From Neosynechococcus sphagnicola sy1 (lineage in GTDB: Bacteria; Cyanobacteriota; Cyanobacteriia; Neosynechococcales; Neosynechococcaceae): a stretch of DNA of 64,000 nucleotides. The translations under genes were made by a program, and so were the position numbers. Of this stretch, positions 59,821 through 64,000 are shown one piece after another. Position 1 is the first letter of the stretch. Each line of letters opens with the position of its first letter. Location of the stretch: the NCBI RefSeq assembly GCF_000775285.1, contig NZ_JJML01000015.1, positions 59,570 to 123,569 on the forward strand, read 5' to 3'. The notes under the pieces were generated by a model that made no database searches, was not told the origin of the DNA, and was given only the letters and a program-made list of their open reading frames with translations.

Positions 59821-62178
59821 ATGTCTGAATACAAGGTCAAAGTTATTCGTGCAGCCTTTAAAGAGATTCAAAAGCTCACTCATGAATATTTTGAAGATGT
59901 AGCTAAAATTATTAAAAACTTTGTTAACGGTGATTTGGGCGATCATCGAAAACTTTCAGGCTACATGGACTTATGGCGAACCAAAAGAAACGAGACAAGA
60001 GTCATTTGGGCAAAAATCGATACAAATACATTGCTCGTAATTAAAGCGGGCAAGCGTAAAGATGTTTATAAAAACATATCAGAAGATAGAAGCAGAAGTA
60101 ATCCTCTGGAATTGTACAGTTTACTTGGTATAGAAAAAGAAAGAATAAATGACATCCCCTGTTATGAGTGGTCAGATCGAAAAACAACCTCGTGGCATCA
60201 ATTCGTCTATGGTGGTTATCTTCATTCGCCAGTTTTGACAGAAGAGCAACGAAAAATTTTTATTAAATTAAATAATTCATCCCAAGATTTCTCAAATATG
60301 AGTACTATCACAAGCTTACTATTGCAAAGTTCACCGGGAACAGGAAAAACAATCTGTGCAGCACTTTTGGCTAGTGAACTATACAAAATACATAATTGGA
60401 GTGTTACTCTAATATTACCCCGATTATTATGTAATGAAGTCAAAGAATTTAGTAGTGTAAAAGAGATAAATCAACAACACAATAATGGTTTCTTTGTTGG
60501 AACATTTGAAGAATGGCTCGAAAGTGTAAATCCAGATATTCATTCTCAACTTGCATCTTTAGCCGAAGAAAAAATAGCAATGGAAATCGAAGCCAGAAGA
60601 ATTCATTTAATTGGCAAGGACGAAAAATTACCTGAGAATTATTTGAGCTTGTACAAGAGCTTTGTTTATAAGAAAGATAAAAATGCTATATCTAGTCTTG
60701 AAAAACACCCCATTTATAAGGAGAACTCTCGAGTTATTAATCAGTTAATTAAGATTAAAGACCAATGGAAGAGAAGGCTCAATAGTAAAATAGTCTGGCT
60801 AGATGCGTTAGAAATAGTGACAAAGCAATTATCACCTCAAAACCTTACTACAAGTTTGACCAGTATTTTTATTTTTGATGAAGCTCAAGACTATCTTCTT
60901 GATGAGCTAAATTTAGTTGTAGACATGCTAAGTAGATGGCAAAAAGAGCATAACCACCCAAGTATTATCTGGTTGTTGGGAGATATGAATCAACGAATTC
61001 AGCCAGTTAATTTTGATTGGGGCGATTTACATCTAAGTAAAAGATATACTCTCAAATATAATTACCGTAACACAGAAAATATTCTTGAATTCGCCAATAT
61101 TTTTCATGCAATTTCAAGAGAAATAAACGCTGGAAGTAGAAAATTGCCAGAACCTAGTAATCCTAGCGATGCCTTTGAAAAAGGAGAACCTGTAAAAATA
61201 TTGGAGATATCTTCAATTAATGACGCATCATCATTTTTGATAAAGTTAAGCGAGAATATTAGATATTCATTGGATGGATCTGAACGATCTTTGCTGAGCA
61301 AGCTTTGTAGTCAAATCAGTATCATTTATGCGCATCCAGAAAGAATTCCGAACAATCGTAGAAATCTAAAAGGACTTAATTTTTTAGATGTATACCAATC
61401 TAAAGGACGAGAATTTGATGCTTGTGTTGCTTTTTGTGTTTTTCGAGGAGAAGGAAAGCCAAGCTTCCAAGAATCAAACAATTGGTATACAATTTTCACT
61501 CGCCCTAGGCATAGACTACTAATAATAGCTACATCTGATGAGATTGAGAGAATTGGGAGGGACAAATTTCAAAAATGTGATTTCTTTGATACTTCAAATT
61601 CACCCCTAGAGATTTTAGTAAGCTGGATTGCAGAATGGTCTAATTCGGAACACCTGTTCAAAGATAAGGATGCGATATTAAATCAGATATATCAGGGAAT
61701 AAATTCTCATCCAGTACAAATATATTGGGATACATACGCAGCTTTGCGCTTGACCAGAATTGATGATGTTCAAATAACTAAAATCGAATCCAACCTGATT
61801 AAAAACTTAAGTAGCCAAGGGCAAAGCATTTTACAAAATGAGTTTTTACAAACAGAATCAATTCTTAGTGTAATAGACCAGATACCCTTGAGGTGCTTGA
61901 TTTTGAGATGCTTGAACCGCTCTTGGGATGCCGTGGATGAAGCATCTAAAATTCAGGATTTAATGCCTCAAGAATATAATCGGATTGTAAATGCTATAGC
62001 TAATGATCTTGAAAATAAGGGATTGCTTTACGAAGCAACAAGAGTAAGAGTTAAAACTGGTGTTCCTTTCCCTAATGAATTTCCTTTCAGCGAGTCCTTC
62101 CCTGATAATACTAAATCAATCGTTTCTAATCTATGCAAGTTAGGCATCAATAAAATTAACCGTGAGGTAAAACTATGA
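59821..62178 (+). CDS. RelE-like toxin domain fused to a UvrD-type superfamily 1 helicase
   Basis: At 785 aa. Residues ~4-85 form a RelE/ParE-like domain (KVIRAAFKEIQKL, HRKLSGYMDLWRTK, ETRVIWAKI, KAGKRKDVY), with the Arg and Tyr positions corresponding to RelE active-site residues retained. Then a UvrD-like helicase: Walker A SSPGTGKT near 176-183, Walker B FIFDEAQD near 350, LLGDMNQRI, NYRNTENILEFAN, LDVYQSKGREFDA and YTIFTRPRHRLLI (motifs III-VI). The last ~170 residues are helical and unassigned. The gene is AT-rich, lacks HIP1, has no frameshifts, and shares ATGA with the next gene. Fusion of an RNase-like toxin domain to a helicase suggests nucleic-acid-triggered defence. Confidence 0.85.
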   Translation: MSEYKVKVIRAAFKEIQKLTHEYFEDVAKIIKNFVNGDLGDHRKLSGYMDLWRTKRNETRVIWAKIDTNTLLVIKAGKRKDVYKNISEDRSRSNPLELYSLLGIEKERINDIPCYEWSDRKTTSWHQFVYGGYLHSPVLTEEQRKIFIKLNNSSQDFSNMSTITSLLLQSSPGTGKTICAALLASELYKIHNWSVTLILPRLLCNEVKEFSSVKEINQQHNNGFFVGTFEEWLESVNPDIHSQLASLAEEKIAMEIEARRIHLIGKDEKLPENYLSLYKSFVYKKDKNAISSLEKHPIYKENSRVINQLIKIKDQWKRRLNSKIVWLDALEIVTKQLSPQNLTTSLTSIFIFDEAQDYLLDELNLVVDMLSRWQKEHNHPSIIWLLGDMNQRIQPVNFDWGDLHLSKRYTLKYNYRNTENILEFANIFHAISREINAGSRKLPEPSNPSDAFEKGEPVKILEISSINDASSFLIKLSENIRYSLDGSERSLLSKLCSQISIIYAHPERIPNNRRNLKGLNFLDVYQSKGREFDACVAFCVFRGEGKPSFQESNNWYTIFTRPRHRLLIIATSDEIERIGRDKFQKCDFFDTSNSPLEILVSWIAEWSNSEHLFKDKDAILNQIYQGINSHPVQIYWDTYAALRLTRIDDVQITKIESNLIKNLSSQGQSILQNEFLQTESILSVIDQIPLRCLILRCLNRSWDAVDEASKIQDLMPQEYNRIVNAIANDLENKGLLYEATRVRVKTGVPFPNEFPFSESFPDNTKSIVSNLCKLGINKINREVKL

Positions 62179-63155
62179 ATCTGGGCTATCGAACTGATTT
62201 GGATACAGCAAAAGATCTTGAATTATTATGTTCTACTGTAAATGAAGCAATAGAAAGAGCAACTAAGATTTTAGAAAAAGCTAAAGAGATTGATGAAGTC
62301 AATGCGCTTATAAACCGAATTCAAATCGCACAGCAAGAGCTAGAAGCCACTAGGATGTCACTCCTAGAAATTAAAGATGAAGCTGCTGATACATTAAAGC
62401 AAACTCAGGCATTATTAGTGGAACTACATCATCTAAGAAACCTGCCCACACAGCTAGATCAACTTGGTATAAATAAGAGTGTTTTGGTCGATCTTCAGTT
62501 AATTCTTAATGAAATTCGTCAAGCGAATGAGTCTTCCAAAAAAACACTCAGGAGTATTCATGAACAAGGTAGTCAGGATGTATCGAATCTGTATCAAGGC
62601 GTTAACAATTTTATCTCTCAGTCTAAAGAAGAATTTCAGCACTTGTTTGACGATAGGAGAACTTCTCTTGAAAGCTATTCAGATCAACTTAGAATGCACA
62701 TTATTGAATCTGAAGAATCAATTGGTAAGTTAATTAAAGAAGGAGTAAGCAATTTAGAGAGATTAATATCTGAAGAGAGAACATTATCAGCAAGGAATAC
62801 AGACTTATCTCAAGAAGCCAATAACAGTTCCATTCACATTAGTCAATTGATAGCAGACTATGAGCAAAAAGTTATCGATGCAAAAAATATTTTGTTCAAA
62901 CTAAATTCTGTTTTAAGAGAGATTGGTGGAGTCGAAAAATTTGACAAACAGTTGGATGAGGCAATAGCAATTCGTGTTCAGTTGAAAGAGGCAAAGCAAG
63001 AAATGGCGGCTGTTCGTAGTCTTGAAAAATATTTACAAAATTTTCAGAAATATCGTAACCATAATCAACTCAGACAATTTTTATGGAAGGAACTGGGATT
63101 CGCTGGGCTGATTATTTATTTCCTCAGCTTGATTACTCCAAAAGGCAGAAATTAA
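62175..63155 (+). CDS. Long coiled-coil protein with C-terminal membrane segment
   Basis: At 326 aa, it is almost wholly helical with heptad-like patterns (ALINRIQIAQQELEATRMSL, RQANESSKKTLRSIHEQ, EEFQHLFDDRRTSLESYSDQ), Gln/Glu/Lys-rich, and ends in one short hydrophobic helix (FAGLIIYFLSLITP) followed by KGRN. It looks like an SMC- or ZorA/methyl-accepting-like stalk tethered to the membrane. Translationally coupled to the helicase (ATGA), so it is its likely partner. No catalytic motif. I do not recognise the family. Confidence 0.8.
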   Translation: MNLGYRTDLDTAKDLELLCSTVNEAIERATKILEKAKEIDEVNALINRIQIAQQELEATRMSLLEIKDEAADTLKQTQALLVELHHLRNLPTQLDQLGINKSVLVDLQLILNEIRQANESSKKTLRSIHEQGSQDVSNLYQGVNNFISQSKEEFQHLFDDRRTSLESYSDQLRMHIIESEESIGKLIKEGVSNLERLISEERTLSARNTDLSQEANNSSIHISQLIADYEQKVIDAKNILFKLNSVLREIGGVEKFDKQLDEAIAIRVQLKEAKQEMAAVRSLEKYLQNFQKYRNHNQLRQFLWKELGFAGLIIYFLSLITPKGRN

Positions 63156-63173
63156 AGTTAGACTTAAAATAAA

Positions 63174-63259
63174 GTATAACACTGCGTTGGAGCCGACTAA
63201 GCAAAAGCGATCTTCAAAAGCCAAAGCTTGACTACGGCGGCTCAACTTTACCGTTATGC
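63174..63259 (+). other. Integron attC-like recombination site
   Basis: Arrangement typical of attC: outer core GTATAAC (63174-63180), inner GTTGGAGCCGAC (63186-63197), variable stem-loop, inner GGCGGCTCAAC (63236-63246), outer core GTTATGC (63253-63259). The two cores and the two inner boxes are complementary, with one unpaired extra base in the left inner box, as in real attC. The spacers (5 and 6 nt) are not complementary. The site lies 18 nt after the stop of the coiled-coil gene and is oriented as the tail of a cassette carrying it. Confidence 0.75.
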
Positions 63260-63417
63260 CGCAAGTCCTCGGTGGAGGCGGTAGCCGAAAGCTAATCTGC
63301 CATTTTTTGGAATTAAGAAAGCTTGAGATTGTTGATGAGACGGTGTTTTGAGATTGATGATAGGGCGATCGGCTATGCTAGAAAGCATGGTTAAGCAATC
63401 AGCCTGGAGTTTTCCCT

Positions 63418-63660
63418 ATGCCTCAAGCCTTGAAAGCAATTTACCGTAACGGTACATTTATCCTCCAAACAGCTTTTGAATTGCCTGAAGGGACTGAGGT
63501 TGAGTTGCTGATTCAGTCTCCTCAAGTTGTGTCACCACCAATTGTTGATGTAGAAACTAAGCGGCAGTTTTTGAAATCGCTGATTGAGCGAATGCAGCAA
63601 AACCCAATTCCAATGAACGCTCCTCGATTCACACGGGATATGCTGCATGAACGCCGTTGA
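63418..63660 (+). CDS. DUF104 antitoxin (AF2212-like)
   Basis: At 80 aa, starts AIYRNGTFILQTAFELPEGTEV, the DUF104 beta pattern, then a helical toxin-binding tail (RQFLKSLIERMQQNP). GGAG precedes the ATG at eight bases. It overlaps the PIN toxin by 14 nt, as in VapBC-type pairs. It should neutralise the toxin and repress the operon. Confidence 0.85.
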   Translation: MPQALKAIYRNGTFILQTAFELPEGTEVELLIQSPQVVSPPIVDVETKRQFLKSLIERMQQNPIPMNAPRFTRDMLHERR

Positions 63661-64000
63661 TACTAATATTTTGATTTATGTCAATGATCCTCGTGATCCA
63701 GTTAAGCAAGGTGTAGCAATTGCTCTTGTATCTGCTCTGACAGAAGGTGTTTTGTTATGGCAAGTTGCTTGTGAATATTTAGCGGCTAGTCGCAAACTGG
63801 AATCGTTGGGATACAACAGAGCGCAAGCCTATCAGTACATTCGTGACTTACAACAGGTCTGGTACACAGCACTTCCAACATGGAGTGTGATTGATCGTGC
63901 GGAGAATTTGATGAGCCATTTTAATCTATCTCATTGGGATTCAATGATCATTGCTGCTTGTTTAGAAGCAGATACTCACACGCTCTACACGGAAGATCTT
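63647..64000 (+). CDS. PIN-domain toxin, VapC-like (cut by window end)
   Basis: The frame starts ATG at 63647 and is open to the window end (118 codons). PIN acidic residues: VDTNILIYVND (first Asp), ACEYLAA (Glu), SHWDSMIIAACLEA (Asp), TLYTEDL (last Asp). A Mg-dependent RNase toxin, usually acting on tRNA or rRNA. Overlaps the antitoxin gene by 14 nt. The C-terminal end is outside the window. Confidence 0.9.
   Translation, partial: MNAVDTNILIYVNDPRDPVKQGVAIALVSALTEGVLLWQVACEYLAASRKLESLGYNRAQAYQYIRDLQQVWYTALPTWSVIDRAENLMSHFNLSHWDSMIIAACLEADTHTLYTEDL

Overview
The window is chromosomal DNA of a cyanobacterium. The evidence is frequent GCGATCGC (HIP1) octamers, an atpB-atpE pair standing apart from other ATP synthase genes, an SphS/SphR-like phosphate-sensing pair, many cyanobacteria-restricted families (DUF4079, DUF1838, Pkn2-like kinase) and a guanidine hydrolase operon of the Synechocystis type. 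A Leptolyngbya-like, non-heterocystous lineage is only a guess. About 25 single-base frameshifts interrupt 16 otherwise well conserved genes. Most sit in homopolymers of five or more bases, so they look like sequence errors. I annotate such loci as one CDS and give the position of each lesion.

Layout. 1-17.5 kb: hisD 3' end, a universal stress protein, an exopolysaccharide sugar transferase, a GST, an ECF sigma/anti-sigma pair, an MFS transporter, a Tat-exported ferritin-like protein, an operon of pseudouridine synthase, RodZ-like protein and PIG-V-like mannosyltransferase, then sphR-sphS, map, tlyA and atpB-atpE. 17.6-20.9 kb: aldehyde dehydrogenase, CobW-type GTPase, ilvN. 20.9-23.2 kb: a decayed patch with an IS5-like element abutting an IS4-family transposase fragment, a CsbD-like gene and a MITE-like repeat. 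23.2-25.3 kb: a radical SAM protein and a small cyanobacterial protein.

25.4-30.8 kb is a complete guanidine-use operon: a guanidine-I riboswitch with overlapping terminator, a Ni-dependent guanidine hydrolase, dedicated hypA/hypB-like nickel chaperones and an ABC importer. 30.7-43.7 kb holds ssb, an N-terminal-domain/DUF4115 protein, an LRAT-domain protein, a phosphoesterase, a run of FAD oxidoreductase, TVP38 and ChrA genes, a Ser/Thr kinase, a GntR regulator, and DUF1838 and YgjP genes. 43.8-58.5 kb is housekeeping (ribD, a DNA methyltransferase coupled to menD, smpB, aroB, era, tmk) plus a MOSC protein, an HpnI-like glycosyltransferase, a NarL-type two-component pair and a Coq4-like protein.

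58.5-64 kb is an accessory island: a CPBP-protease fragment cut by an IS1-family remnant, then an AT-rich, HIP1-free two-gene operon. The operon encodes a RelE-like domain fused to a superfamily 1 helicase, and a coiled-coil protein with a C-terminal membrane segment. An integron attC-like recombination site follows 18 nt after the operon, and a DUF104/PIN toxin-antitoxin pair runs off the window end. This cassette-like island is the best candidate for an undescribed, possibly defensive, system.
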